DNA of 64,000 nucleotides from Archegozetes longisetosus. Taxonomy: Eukaryota > Arthropoda > Arachnida > Sarcoptiformes > Trhypochthoniidae. This document shows positions 9,943-22,334 of the stretch, in pieces. The stretch covers positions 4,512,001 to 4,576,000 of the forward strand of contig JAEMBT020000005.1 in assembly GCA_018873245.2 (NCBI GenBank), given 5' to 3'. Made by a program: the position numbers and the translations under genes. Every line of letters starts with the position of its first letter. The stretch's first letter is position 1. The notes beneath the pieces are model-generated. The model made no database searches. It was not told the origin of the DNA and saw only the letters and a program-made list of their open reading frames with translations.

Positions 9943-12900
9943 TGTGTAGGAGCAAACAAAAAAGCGTTCGGTCTTTCTTTCTAAAGCTATTGTGTTATAT
10001 TTGTGAATAACTTAAACAATCAAAATAATTATAGTTTAAAATAAATAATATTTGAATTAATGAATGAATTTCTAATTTATTTTCCTCTTTTAGTTATAAG
10101 ACTGAAAGTAATTATTTTCTCTAAAGATCTGATACCAACAGGTATTTGTAATTAAATAAAATAATTTATACGGAAATGATTGTTTTAAGACTTGTATAGA
10201 ATAATAAATTCAAATTTTCTAACTGGAATAGAAGGCGAAAAGTTGAACTAACCTCGGACTGCAATCAAGACATTTATCATTTAAATTATCACTTATGAGA
10301 ATCTAGTGATAAAAGCCCGTAATTACCGCTAAAGACAAAGCGATTAGTTTATTTTTAGAAATGAGTTAATTCAGATCTTGCTTGAAACATCTGCAATTCG
10401 ATGATTAATAGATACGGAATCTATTAGCTCAGCACTAGATTCCTAACTCAAAAATAAATTGGCTTAAGTCTAAGTAAAAATATTTCACTAAAAACTAAAC
10501 TTATGGCAAAATTTCAAATCTCTAAATGCGCTTATATTTAACATTCTTCAGATTAGCTCCTGATAACTTTCTTAAAGTCAATACCTTTTTACTTTTCAAT
10601 TCAGTTTGCTACAAAACTAATCTTAACTTTCACTTGAAATTTCATTTAAAATGACAGATAAGATTTCAGATTAAGTTTCGAAAGTTTAGCCATCAGTAAA
10701 TCTTCGGAAGGATTTAAGTTGGGTTAGGTTAGAAAGCAGTTGAATGTAATTTGGAAGCGGAATTGGTGTTATATTTTGAGATATATTGAGTGAAAAAAGG
10801 GACAGTTGCAGTTGTTTATAGGTTAATAATACTTTGTCAAAGTCATAGAAACAAGTTTAGTCTTTTATTTACTTAATCTACTTTTTCAAATTGGTCTCTT
10901 TTCCATTCCATAGTTGTGTTTGTAGTTTCTATTTTTAATTTGGCATCTTCTCAGCATCTGTTGCGCTCACTTTTCTAAGTCATTAGAAAAATGTGTCGCA
11001 TCTCAACTATTCTTAACGGAAGTACTCAACATTCAATAACTCTGTTTTTCCACTTTAATTTCATCCCTAAACCTATTCTAAACTAATTCATAACCTATTT
11101 TGTCAGTTTTCAATGTTAAGCTAAATATTTGACTTAAGTATAATTGATCTGAACATCTGTTGTCAATCTAAAAGTGAGAAACTTTTTTAGTTCATATGAA
11201 AGTCACAAAAGCATGTTTCGTGATAAATAATTGTAAGACAACATCTTTTAATAAAACAAAATTACTCAACATGAAAATTATTGAGAAAATGTGAACAACT
11301 CAAGTACTTATGTGCGCATTTAATATGAATTTAAGAAATTGAATCAGTAAAAATAGACGAAAAGTTGATCTACAAGCACATTGTTTGAATTGAAATGAAC
11401 GTAGAATGTAAGTGATTACAATAAGTAAATCGTGTCTATAACAACAGAGACGAGAAAAGGAGTAGTAAATTAGGTGATTTAAAGTATCTTGCAAATGTTA
11501 TGATTAGAAGAATAGTAGTAACAGTGAGAAATGAACGGTCTATTTGTTGGCGTAGACTTCTGCAAATTGAATGACTTGCTTAACCTAAAAAAGATTTTCA
11601 ATTCTTTTAATAGCACGCCATAAGTTAACTGAATAATAAATAAACACAAGTTTGAAGTATTTTTAAATGAAAGTAGAAAATAAATATTTAAAAATCAATC
11701 AGAGTTTTTCGTCTTATAAATCTCTTTACGGATAGTATGAATAATATTAATGCGAACAGTTAAGTATAAGTGAATTGCAAGTTAAGTTGAAAAAGAAGAT
11801 AACGTATATCTACTTTATGTACACTTTATATAACTCAATGCCCTGCGATAGCATAAGTTATTGCATGCTTTAGATCAGAACCTAATATCTTGGGATACTG
11901 AGAAACTTATTTAATATTTAATATAGTAATAAAAGCAAATTACAAATAAAATTGGCAACGAATTGATGCGCACGTTAGGTAGGTTCATATAATAACCATC
12001 TTCTTGTTATTACTATCGTTAATTATTAAATTTTCACCAGTCATGTAGTATTACGAATGCATAGATTTGTATGTGTGTTAACAGTATGTCTCTAAATAGA
12101 TGGACAAGTTTTGTTTGGCTATTTCACAGTGAATTAGCTGACATCTACTGTCAGTATGTTCGGAATGTCCACGATAAGCAAAATAGTTTTCCATTATTGA
12201 CAGCACCATTACTTATAATCTAAATTAGAGACAACATATATTCTCTTTAGAGCTTTAAGATAGAATTCGAATGTCCTTGTCACTAATCTTCGCGTGCTAT
12301 CAATAATGCGAAACTACTTTCCTTATTTTGGACTTTCCGGACATACTACTGAACTAAAGCTTATTCCAAAAGACGTGCGATTCCATTAAATAAATTGATG
12401 TGAAATGAGAGGATTATTATTTGAATAAGTTATTGAGAACACGCGACAACAGTCGGTTAAAAGTTAGTCATTAATTGTTCAAACCTCAAAGTTATTATTT
12501 AAATATCAAAAGAATAAAACTTTTATAAATCTTGATAAACTTTCGAATCATTTTTGAAGTTATGGCACTTTCTGTTGATATCAATAAGTCTCGGGTCTTG
12601 GATTAGATACGAACATCTATATGACAAATTGTAGCCTAATTTGAGAGGATTAGACAGATTATCCAGTGTAAGGAGCTTTGAAAGTCATCGACGGAATTAT
12701 TTATGAATTCATTTATTGATTGGTTACCCAAACAGTGATATGAATAATCTTCATACAGTAAGAATTATTCAGTAAACAAATCAATTTTCAACAAACTACT
12801 ACCGCTCAATCAAAGCTATCCTCTTGTCTGTTGCAAAAACAAATAAACAACCTTATGACTTAACCATTTATTGCAATGGAGAGATTAGAATATGATATCT

Positions 12901-14937
12901 TGTGAGTTATGTGATTCTAAACTAACAACCAAACAGTTACTGCAATAAAGTTATCTTTCTAAAAGATAGTAATTCAGAGAAATGCATTTTAAAGATTTTG
13001 ATTTGCGGTCATAATCACTATCTTTAGGATTGTCATCAGTGATGACTTTCTTTTCTTACAAACAGAAGTTTGCGCTAACCAACAGTTGTCTTAATTAGTT
13101 TTGATTAGACTAAAAGGATATTTTATTATCCGTGACACAAATGTTGATTGGATTCGACTAAAAATCGATCTTAAAATCGGAGAAATCAAATCGAGAGTGA
13201 GAACGCCAGAGCCTTACGAGTGCATAGTTTCCCGAAGTAGCGGTTATGTTGGAAATGGATATTGATTTGAACTGTTTGGAACTGGAAATGTTAACTTGAC
13301 TGCAATTCAGAACATGATGTTTCACATTGGAACTGCTGGATTCGATTAAATAAAATAAGAATAGTCGAAAAAGTGGTATCGAAGTGGAGGAAAAAGAATT
13401 TGACTCAAATCTTTTGACCATTTATCACTAAATTTGTCAAGCTTATCAACAGTTTAAAAGTATGGCCACTGAAAAACATCTAGATACCAAGTGTTTAGAA
13501 GATGTCATCCCAAAAGTAATCAATTCTGAAGAAGTTGATTCAAAAGGATCATGATCGAAACAATCAGATTGAGAGCAAATGGATTCAGTAAATGACTCAA
13601 AACTGGTTAAAATTAGTTCATTGAAAATCTTAAATGATTTTTCTGTCAAAGTTGTTTATATTGAGGTTTATTCGAAATAAAAATTGTAATTTAAATTTAA
13701 TAAACAATTGATCTTTGATTAAAGAATCGTCAGAATAGTAACATGGCAAAAAAATGAACTCAAGTGAACTTTACTCAAATTAATTGCGAATAAAATAACT
13801 GGAAATCTTAAGCAAACATTGTTTGATGTGACTCTCAGCTTGAATAAATGATAAAATGGAAACTAGTTTTATTATAATTTTCTTTTTAAATGTAGTGAAG
13901 CTCAAAACAATTTAGATAAAAACGTTTTCATAACAAAAAACAGTTTAGATAGTCCATTCATTATCTTTTGCGTGAATACTGTGGAAACTTTAGTTATTCT
14001 TAAGCATGTTTTGGTGAATCTTATTCTTAAAATTGCAAAATTAACAAAAGAAATAACGAGTAAACTGTTTTTCTCTTAAGATTAAGAGTGAATACGTTTC
14101 TGGCGTTTAATATTCAATAAAACTATTGAGAGTTTGAAACTATTCCAGATGACTGTTAGGTAATCGTTTTGATAGCATATACAAAATTAAATCAATTTTA
14201 TCGAATATGTTTCTAAAGCTTCAGTTTTAATCAATTTAAGTGCCGTAAAACATTGTGAACACTTAGAGCAATATAACAAATTTGATCAATTATTCAAATT
14301 TCAAAACTTTAATACAATATTCTCTAAAACGTCTTATATTCGATGTATTAGTCTGTTTGATATAACTTTAAATTGTTTTGTTATCATTGAATGTTTGAAA
14401 AATCCATTCATGTCAGCCATACATTAAACATACGAGTCATTCATTTTTGCTCCCATTCTAAGTATGTTTTCTTTTAATACACTCAACACTTATTCCTCAA
14501 ACTAACACTTTTTGTCTCTAAATAATTACTTATGTCACTTTAAATCTTAATTATTAAATGGTTTAGATTGAAATATTTATTTAGAAAAACAAATCATGCT
14601 ATCAATAGAAGAGAAAATAGATCACTTATAAGTAGTTTGTATGAGTAAAAAATATATGAAAGATTGGAAAACGATAACAAAACATAGAAAATTGTATAAG
14701 CAAACAGACAGAGGCTCTATTGATCACAGTATCAAAGCTGAACATTGATTTCGTTGCATCAAAAGCACGAGTAGACAATGCATGCATTCAATGGTATCCA
14801 AAGCGCAGACACGTTAGCGCTAAAGTCACCCAATTATTGATCGCAATCATGTCTTCCTTATATCTACCGCAATAAGACATAAGATAACTAATAATAATCT
14901 AAGATCTCATTTAAGTCTGTTGGTTTGATTTGAATAA
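9943..14937. other. intergenic region between the Ig receptor and DUF229 genes
   Basis: Very AT-rich sequence without a supportable gene. It holds a 200-bp inverted-repeat element (12152-12351), a GGTTAGGTTAG motif near 10723, and a stretch at about 13100-13640 where longer open frames occur on both strands. The minus-strand open frames at 13158-13421 and 13446-13649 have no recognisable domain. No tRNA or other RNA gene was recognised. Confidence 0.5.
12152..12351. mobile_element. 200-bp MITE-like element with about 55-bp terminal inverted repeats
   Basis: The left arm 12152-12206 (starting CAGTATGTTCGGAATGTCC) matches the reverse complement of the right arm 12294-12351 (starting CAGTAGTATGTCCGGAAAG) along its whole length with a few mismatches and small gaps. 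The core is about 87 bp and non-coding. Target-site duplications could not be fixed by eye. Confidence 0.75.
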
Positions 14938-17900
14938 ATGGTAAATATGCGTTCAATGTATTCATCGAAGCCATCATTAGTGCCAAAACTAAAAGTTTTA
15001 TTGACACTATCATCGCTATCGATCTGTGTATTGTTTTTGTACATGAGATACTTTTCGTTCCCAACTTATTATCCAATTCGACACTCAATTTTCTTTGTGG
15101 AGAAGCGCAACGGTTCCGAAGAAACCTATTTAGTGAAGACCAATTCATGTCAGATGCTATATTGGGCGCCATTTACTGAAGAAATACTTGCGCTTTATGT
15201 CAACAGAACGGGTAGAAAAATAAGATGTCTTTATGATAGAAATAATGTGAATCGGCTGAAGGCTTTGCGTTATAATTCAAGCGGAATACGGATCGAAAAT
15301 TTAGACAAATTTAGTAAACTCTACCAATGCTATGCTTTTCCTATCATAAGAGACCCTAAATCTGATGAACGAATTTATTTCGGACCCAAATTAGGTCCTT
15401 TGAATCCAATTACTTATTTTGAGCACCAATTTCTCAAAGTGAAGTGTTTCCATAAAAACAATAATCTGACAGTTTATGAAGAAGTAGTGCCACTCATTCA
15501 GACGGTTAAGCCAAATAACAATAGAAGTAATGATAGAGATTCTGGTGAATCAAATGTTCCCAATATTCTGATGATTGGTTTGGATTCTATTTCGCGACTC
15601 AATTTTCTGGTAATCGATATTGAATTTGAAAGTAATATATTTTCTGAAAGTTTGACAATAGTTGTTGTTTTGTAACTTTAGAGACATTTTACATATACAA
15701 AGAAAATAATAGAAGAAATCAAATTTCATCCATTGTTCGGCTATACAAAGGTTGCTGACAACACATTTGTCAATTTGGTTCCACTACTCACTGGACAATT
15801 TGTCGATAAGTTCTGGAATGAAACTATTAGTGATCAAACCTATTTGAATTCAATACCATTCATTTGGAAGGTTTGCACTTTTAAGATATTTTAGTTTTAT
15901 TTTTAAACCATAATCGATAAGCTAGATATTGAATGCTTTTGAAAACATAGTAATCTACGATAGCCGCAACAAAAATATTAGTGCTATGTCAAACCGCATT
16001 CATTTTTTGCTAAGCTTGATTTTTAATTTGCTTTCATTACTATATTGGATATTCTATAAGTTTATTAGTATCTCAACCTATTGTCATCTCATGGAAAGCG
16101 TGCCATTGCAACCTATCACTTTTAGTTGCTATCGTAGGTTATTAAGATTTAGAGTGTACAATATATTCAGTGTATAATAAGTAAATTATAGGCAAGAAGC
16201 GACTAACATTTATGTATTTCATTGAATCGAAGGAGTACGAAAAGAGAGGACACGTTTCACTGTTTGGAGAAGATGCGTCATATATGAGTACATTTAATTT
16301 TATGAAGCGAGGATTCAAGAGAGAGCCAACAGACTATTACTTGAGACCTTTTAGTTTGTCTATCGAAAGTCATATACGTAATAATTGCTATAAAGACAAA
16401 ATGGAATTAGAGGTAATCAAATCTTTTTACGATATTCGGTTTAGTATACTTTTGTCAAATATGCAGTAATTCATTCACTGTTATTCATTTACATTTTTGT
16501 AACACACACACTCTAACTCTAACTTCTCTCTCTTTCTCTCTCTCTCTCACTAATTTTGCCTTTAGATTTGTGTATTTTTTTCTTATTTCGGTTTACTTCG
16601 TTTCAATCAATCATAGCTATGCCCTCCCTATTCCTTACAAAAACTTAGGTTTTATTTAAATCAATTAGTAAATTACCATAAATCAATCCTTTTTATTAGA
16701 TTTTCTTTACTAAAGTACACAGAATATTCTGTTATAAGCTGAATGCATACTCAACACAAATGTTGAGAAAGACTGAAAATGAATTTAGATTTCAATGAGA
16801 ACTTGTTTTCTAAAATAATTTTCAATAAATAAACAGTATAACTAAGAAATTGAGTGCCATTTGTGTGAATTTATATACAGTAAGAAAATTTGATACTACT
16901 ATCTGTTTTCCGAGTCAAATTCAAGTTCGTATATAGACTAAAAAGAGGTACTCGAAAACAAATTAAGATCAGATTTCAAGAATCTAAACATTAAATTTGG
17001 TATTTTCTCAAGTTCAATTATATAGATATAGAAGTACTCGCTTAGAATTTGGGTAACATCTACGCATAAGATATTGTTTGCGTTATTATTCTCCTTGATT
17101 AGTTTTTCAAATCTATTGTCGTATGAAATTTGATAATCATTAGTATTGCAAAAACTTCAGCTATACATTGTCTATCACTAAATTTAGATGTTTCTAAATT
17201 ATCAGGAAACTTTTTCAATGTTAGTTATTCCCTGGTTGAGAACAACAATTTTTCGATTCACATCTGAAAGGTTGAACTTAGAAAACTTAATGTATTTAAC
17301 AGTTTGCACTTATTCCAAACCAGAAAACATTTATTTAAACTTTCTTAACATTTATTTCAATTGATAATCAATCTATAGGTGTATCTCGATTACTTACATG
17401 ACTTCATTTATACAATGAACACGAATAACCAAAAATATTTCGCACTCATGTTTATGGCGAGACTAACGCACGACGAACTGAATAATGCTGGTTATGCCGA
17501 TCTTCCTGTCTACCAATTTTTCTCTAAACTATCAAAACAAAACTTACTCAACGACACTGTGGTCATTTTCTTTTCCGATCACGGCTTAAGGTTTGGACCA
17601 ATTAGAAAAACTCTGACTGGAAAGGTCGAGGAAAGACTTCCATTCATGTTCGTTCACGTTCCGGAAAGTTTGAATTCACACAATTTGAAGATTAATAGAA
17701 ATCGATTGACAACTCCTTTTGATGTTCATGCTATGCTCACTCATATACTTAAAGGTAGTTTTATTACACTAATTATCAAACTTGCTATCATTTCATAACT
17801 TTGTGTTACACTAATCATCAAACTTTTGAACAATTCCTTAAATTTAGGTAAACCTGACAGAAATCTCAGTCACGGTCTGTCATTACTGGAAGAAATTCCA

Positions 17901-18371
17901 GAGAAAAGGACGTGTGCCGACGCATCCATATTAGAACATTGGTGTGTTTGTCAAATAAGTACATCACTGGTGACAAACAAAGCAATAGTGACTCCAATGG
18001 CAGATTACATAATCGAAACTTTAAACGAGATGTTAGATTCATATAAAAATATATGTCATACTATTAAACTCGATAAAGTCTTATCTGCATATCAGCAACA
18101 TTTTAGTGATAAAGTTCTTCGATTTAAACAGAGCATCAATGATGTGGTAAACAGACATGTTATCTATAGTGACAAATACAACGAGTATATAAAACATTAT
18201 TTAATAACAATAAGGACTGAACCGAAACGTGCAATATTTGAAGCCACCATCAAAATGAACGAAGTAAATCATATTATTTCAATTGTCGGTGATATATCCC
18301 GAATAAACCGTTACGGATCTCAAAAATGTATCTCAAATTCTTATTTGAAAAAATATTGTCTATGCAAGTGA
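14938..18371 (+). CDS. DUF229 family protein (sulfatase-like fold, type II membrane protein)
   Basis: Complete five-exon gene, 646 residues: 14938-15609, 15682-15870, 16233-16412, 17379-17754, 17848-18371; all junctions are GT-AG and in phase. Residues 1-19 are basic and cytosolic, 20-36 form one membrane anchor, and the rest is expected to be lumenal or extracellular, with several N-glycosylation sequons. The family signature is complete: LMIGLDSIS (Asp216, Ser217), DNTFVNLVPLLTG in exon 2, LFGED at 297-301, TDYYLRPF in exon 3, LTHDE at 376-380, FSDHG at 412-416, and the Cys-rich closing part RTCADA...HWCVCQ. DUF229 proteins are related to the alkaline phosphatase/sulfatase superfamily, where these Asp, Ser and His residues would bind metal; the substrate is unknown. 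The exon 3 acceptor at 16231-16232 was chosen because it joins FIWK directly to EYEKRGHVSLFGED as in relatives. A second in-frame ATG at 14947 is possible. Confidence 0.93.
16523..16548. repeat. CT-rich microsatellite in DUF229 intron 3
   Basis: Mostly CT dinucleotides with one TTT interruption, inside the 966-bp third intron (16413-17378). The rest of that intron is unremarkable AT-rich DNA. Confidence 0.85.
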
Positions 18372-18440
18372 CTTATTGTTGTATTTATATAATTTTTTGT
18401 ATACAACTCCTTAATTTTTAAATTCAAAACCGATAAGTTC

Positions 18441-18446
18441 ATTAAA
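18441..18446 (+). terminator. candidate polyadenylation signal of the DUF229 gene
   Basis: ATTAAA hexamer 70 bp after the stop codon at 18369-18371. It is the first recognisable polyadenylation-type signal downstream; the choice is by position only. Confidence 0.4.
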
Positions 18447-19016
18447 CAATTTATAAAATTGCCTCTAACTTCCAGTTTATTTCAATAATCTAATACCAGT
18501 TTATCTCTTATCAAAGATTAAAACTTCTCAAGACTTTTATCATAATAAGGGAGCCTTGCAAGAGTTGATGATAATTAGAAGTTTTGAAAAGTTGATTCGA
18601 AATATTAGATTTGAATGAGAATGAGAGTCGCATTGTGACCATAACAGATGGCAGAACCTCAACCGTAAGTCTGCTTCAAAGTGAAGTGAGTTGAAGCGGG
18701 GTTCTCAACCGTAAGCCAGCTTGAAGTTGCGAACTGTAAGTCAGCTTTAAACAGAGTGCAGTGCTCATTGAAATTAAGTAGAGGAGGAAAAGAGAAAATT
18801 TTCACTTCCGCTTTTCAACAGCAATATTGCTCTCTTATTCTGTTTTTGGTGATTATGATTCTCTTTCCCGTCACGCGATGTTCGCATTTGAACGATTTTG
18901 CATTTCTAATAAGATTAAACGTACCAACTTTAGTTCTATATTATATATAGTATAAATCTAACATAAGTTTCATTATTCCAAAGCTCAACATCTCAGGTGA
19001 TGATCATCTTATTTGG

Positions 19017-19140
19017 CTTTAGTTCTATACTTACACCCATTGTTGCAGATCATCTATAGATAAGTTTGTGTCGAGTATTACCTAACCTTAAATCTTAAAG
19101 TGATAGTCACTTGCAAAAATGGGTGTGAATATAGCTGAAG
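19017..19140. mobile_element. fold-back element, about 40-bp inverted arms
   Basis: The left arm starting CTTTAGTTCTATACTTACAC at 19017 pairs with the reverse complement of the right arm ending at 19140 (CTTCAGCTATATTCACACCC), with a few mismatches and gaps. The central part is about 40 bp. It is non-coding, consistent with a very short MITE or fold-back element. Confidence 0.55.
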
Positions 19141-20075
19141 CTTATTTTTCTAGGACTACATTTGAGGAGATTTAGTGAATAATTTGATTTGAATCAACTA
19201 TTCCTGGAGGGATTTGATTTGGCAGGATAGCTCTAGATTTAGGATTTGATCCTTAATACACTGTTGAAAGTATGGCATATGACAGTATAACGTTTCTTAA
19301 AGTGATGCGAGGTTACATGCAGTACATGTTCAGTATAAGTATAACACCAAACGTTTTCATGTGCTTTTCATACGCTTTTATGTGCATTCTTTGTAGTTCT
19401 TTGTATTCATTGTTAAGAGTCTGAAAGATATGAGTATTTTGAGCAAATTTATTCATTGGTTACTGATATCGATAGTCAAGTGAACACATGTAACTACAAT
19501 GAGGACACTTTTTTCTACTTAAAGAGGAGAGAATAAGAAGTGCGAATCAATGTTTCTGTCATAGATTTATTTTTCGACAGTTCCTACTTCACATTTGATT
19601 AACAATTCAATGTTGCATAAAATGCTTGACAAAAAATACCGCTTCTTTCAAAAAGATCTTGCACAAAAATACCGCTTCCCTCAACGAATTCTTACACAAT
19701 CACTTGGTTCTGACTGATCGGCTGAAAATTGTCTGATAAAAAATAATGATTATTATTGAGATTTGCAATTAAAAAGATGTTATTATTGAGATTTACAATT
19801 AAAAGCATGGCATTCAACTATTGTGCGTATGACGTGCGCTCGACTATAATAACACAGCCATTCATTTGAAGCTTTTGAAAGGCGTCCAGACAAAAAATTA
19901 TACTAATGCTCATATAAGTGGACAATGACAGTCAGTTCTTCATCTAAAGTTGCAATATCTAAAGTATGCTAAGGTTGTTGTAAATTATATGATTAAAAGT
20001 TAGGACTAGAGGGTGTAGTGAGTGGTCGCGTGTCAATCAGGTCCTGACAGAGTAACAACAAAAGTAATACCAACT

Positions 20076-20124
20076 AATGGACGAGAGGGAGGGGACATGT
20101 GGTATTGTCCCTTTACTCTCCATT
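20076..20124. other. short imperfect hairpin
   Basis: AATGGA...GGGACA on the left pairs with TGTCCC...TCCATT on the right around an 8-nt loop, with a small bulge. The total length (49 nt) is short for a microRNA precursor, and no known microRNA sequence was recognised. Confidence 0.35.
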
Positions 20125-20856
20125 CATCACTAGTAGACAGTATTTGATTTGGAAACTCTATGTCAAGCTTACTTTTTCTGTTCATATAATAACTGCATTA
20201 TAAGTCAACTCGAAATCCAAACGTGTGGCCACAAAACACAATAACGTTTTTTTTCTTGTTTGACAATATGTCAGTGGTATCTATAATGAAGAATAGATTC
20301 TGGATTTCTATTTTTTATTCTACTCTAATCTCTTGAGCTTTTCAATTATTCATATATTTATTATAATCTTATTGTATTAATGCTAAAATGAAAGATTTGT
20401 TCTTTATTCGCTATCAAAATTCAATAGTCATCGACTGATTCTGATGCAACGATCTGTAGCAGATATCCAGATAGAAGTTTGTTCGAGGGGGGCATCGATA
20501 GCATTATAGTGGGCATAGCACTATATTTATTATGCTCTACTGTCATAACTTTGGATTTGGTATCTGAATTTTTGAAATAGATAAAGATCTGAAAGATTGT
20601 CTTGATCGATTGTGCGCAGAGAAACGTGTTGAAAGTATCGATATTAATTTTTTAAGCTTGCGTTAATACAATAAAATATATTGTTACGCCTACAAAAATA
20701 TTTGTAAGTTATAAAAATGAATACCAATACTTATCAACGTGTACAATCGATTAAGGCAATATTTCAGATCGCTATCTACTTGAGAAATTCAAAAGTAAAA
20801 TCCGAAGCTATAACAGAAGATATAAAATAATGCCTAGTGTCAAAATTAATCAAAAA

Positions 20857-20999
20857 TGGGATACAGTGACGATTATGGAGCCATAACGTGCTGACATTAG
20901 TTCGATGAAGGTTAAGGATAGGCAGTGCTGAGCACTTAGTCTACCTTTTGTAAAAGTGTTGTTATCACGTTATTAGACCATAATTGTTACTGTATCCCA
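20857..20999. mobile_element. 143-bp MITE-like element with 34-bp terminal inverted repeats
   Basis: The left end 20857-20890 (TGGGATACAGTGACGATTAT...) matches the reverse complement of 20966-20999 (TGGGATACAGTAACAATTAT...) at most positions, both closing with TAACGTG. The interior contains a further small palindrome (AGTGCTGAGCACT). It is non-coding. Flanks are A-rich, so a target duplication cannot be defined by eye. Confidence 0.8.
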
Positions 21000-22278
21000 A
21001 CAATAAATGTTACGATTAAAACTAAATTTATATCATGTCCCCAACAAATGTATTTTATGATTTGGTTAAGTATAATCACGCTTCAAAAATGACTAAAATT
21101 TGAGAAATTTAGTCACAATTTTCAGCTTCTTTAGAAATGTTTACTATAACTTTGCTTTTGACTTGCTTAATTTGAATTTCAAATAAGATTGATTTCAAGA
21201 GTGTATTTGACAATAAAAATTCAAGAGGAAAAGATAAAGCTAATAAATTTGGACGAAACATTTGGTTATAACTTGCGACTAATTCTGTTATGGAGTGTTT
21301 TAGTGCCTATAAGTTATACAATTCCTAAATTAATAGCAATCAATTATGAAACCAAGCTTTGGTCAGTGACTTATGGCTAGTTGACAATAGTTTTTCTACG
21401 CGGAAGTATTTTAACGTTTCGATTTGAAGCATTAATTTTAGGGTAGAATAATTGAATTTGTTGGCATTTATAGATTAGCGGTTGGCACGTAAGCCAATTG
21501 AAGTGGTGTAAGAGTTAGTCAGCGGTCACTTTCACCCTTTATCCAAATGGGTTTGCATTGATCGATCATATCGAAGGGGTTGCTCTCCACACCAATTGTT
21601 ATTTTAACCAAACGCCTTCTTTTTGATGCCTCGCAAACATGTCTTTATTTGATGTATTGTTTTTCACTTGCAACTACTCTTATGTTTTGTTCTCTTAAAC
21701 CTACTCTTTTCATGATAATTGACGCAAAGACTAATCTGAAGAGAAAAGATAAACTTGAAATATTCATACAATCATGCATTATAAGAAGTGAACTAACATT
21801 TAGAATGTGTGACTACTGGAAAATTGATTGTTTAGAATTATCTGTCAACTAAACAATTAAAGATATGTCATTTTCTTATTTAAATAATCCTCTTATTCAA
21901 GCCTCTTATACTGTTAGAGTAACGCCTGAAGTAATGCCACAAATTGAGAGTTGCATTACATTTCATTTTGGGCACAATTGACAATTGTTTAGAATACGCG
22001 ATACATCAGTCCCTCGAGTAAAATCCAATTCAAACGGAATTTATAATGAGAAGTGAGTAAGTTTGAAAGCTTCATCGCCTATTATCCAAAAGCATCATAT
22101 AAATTACAAAATCGATCTCTCAACCATTTTAGTGAAAACACACCATCCAATGTGTAAGTCAATCAGTCCCAATATATATATACCATACTATCACTTACTA
22201 AATGCCACCAGTTTTGCATTTTAATCAAATACCAACTCAACAGTACTGAGCTACGTGAGCACTTTGTAGCTAAACTCT

Positions 22279-22334
22279 GCCATAAAGTCCTATCTCTTGT
22301 TTAGATTGCATTACAGATAGTACTTTATAGCACC
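22279..22334. mobile_element. short hairpin repeat, family copy 1 of 4
   Basis: GCCATAAAGTCCTATCTCT on the left faces the complementary TTACAGATAGTACTTTATAGCAC on the right. The same arrangement recurs at 38246, 43439 and 51353, so this is a dispersed family and not a chance palindrome. Homology to copy 2 continues about 40 bp beyond the right arm. Confidence 0.7.

Noticed and set aside
16212..16232. upstream extension of DUF229 exon 3 (MYFIESK)
   Set aside because: Relatives join FIWK almost directly to the GHVSLFGED-type motif; an AG at 16231-16232 gives that junction in phase, so the extension is intronic.
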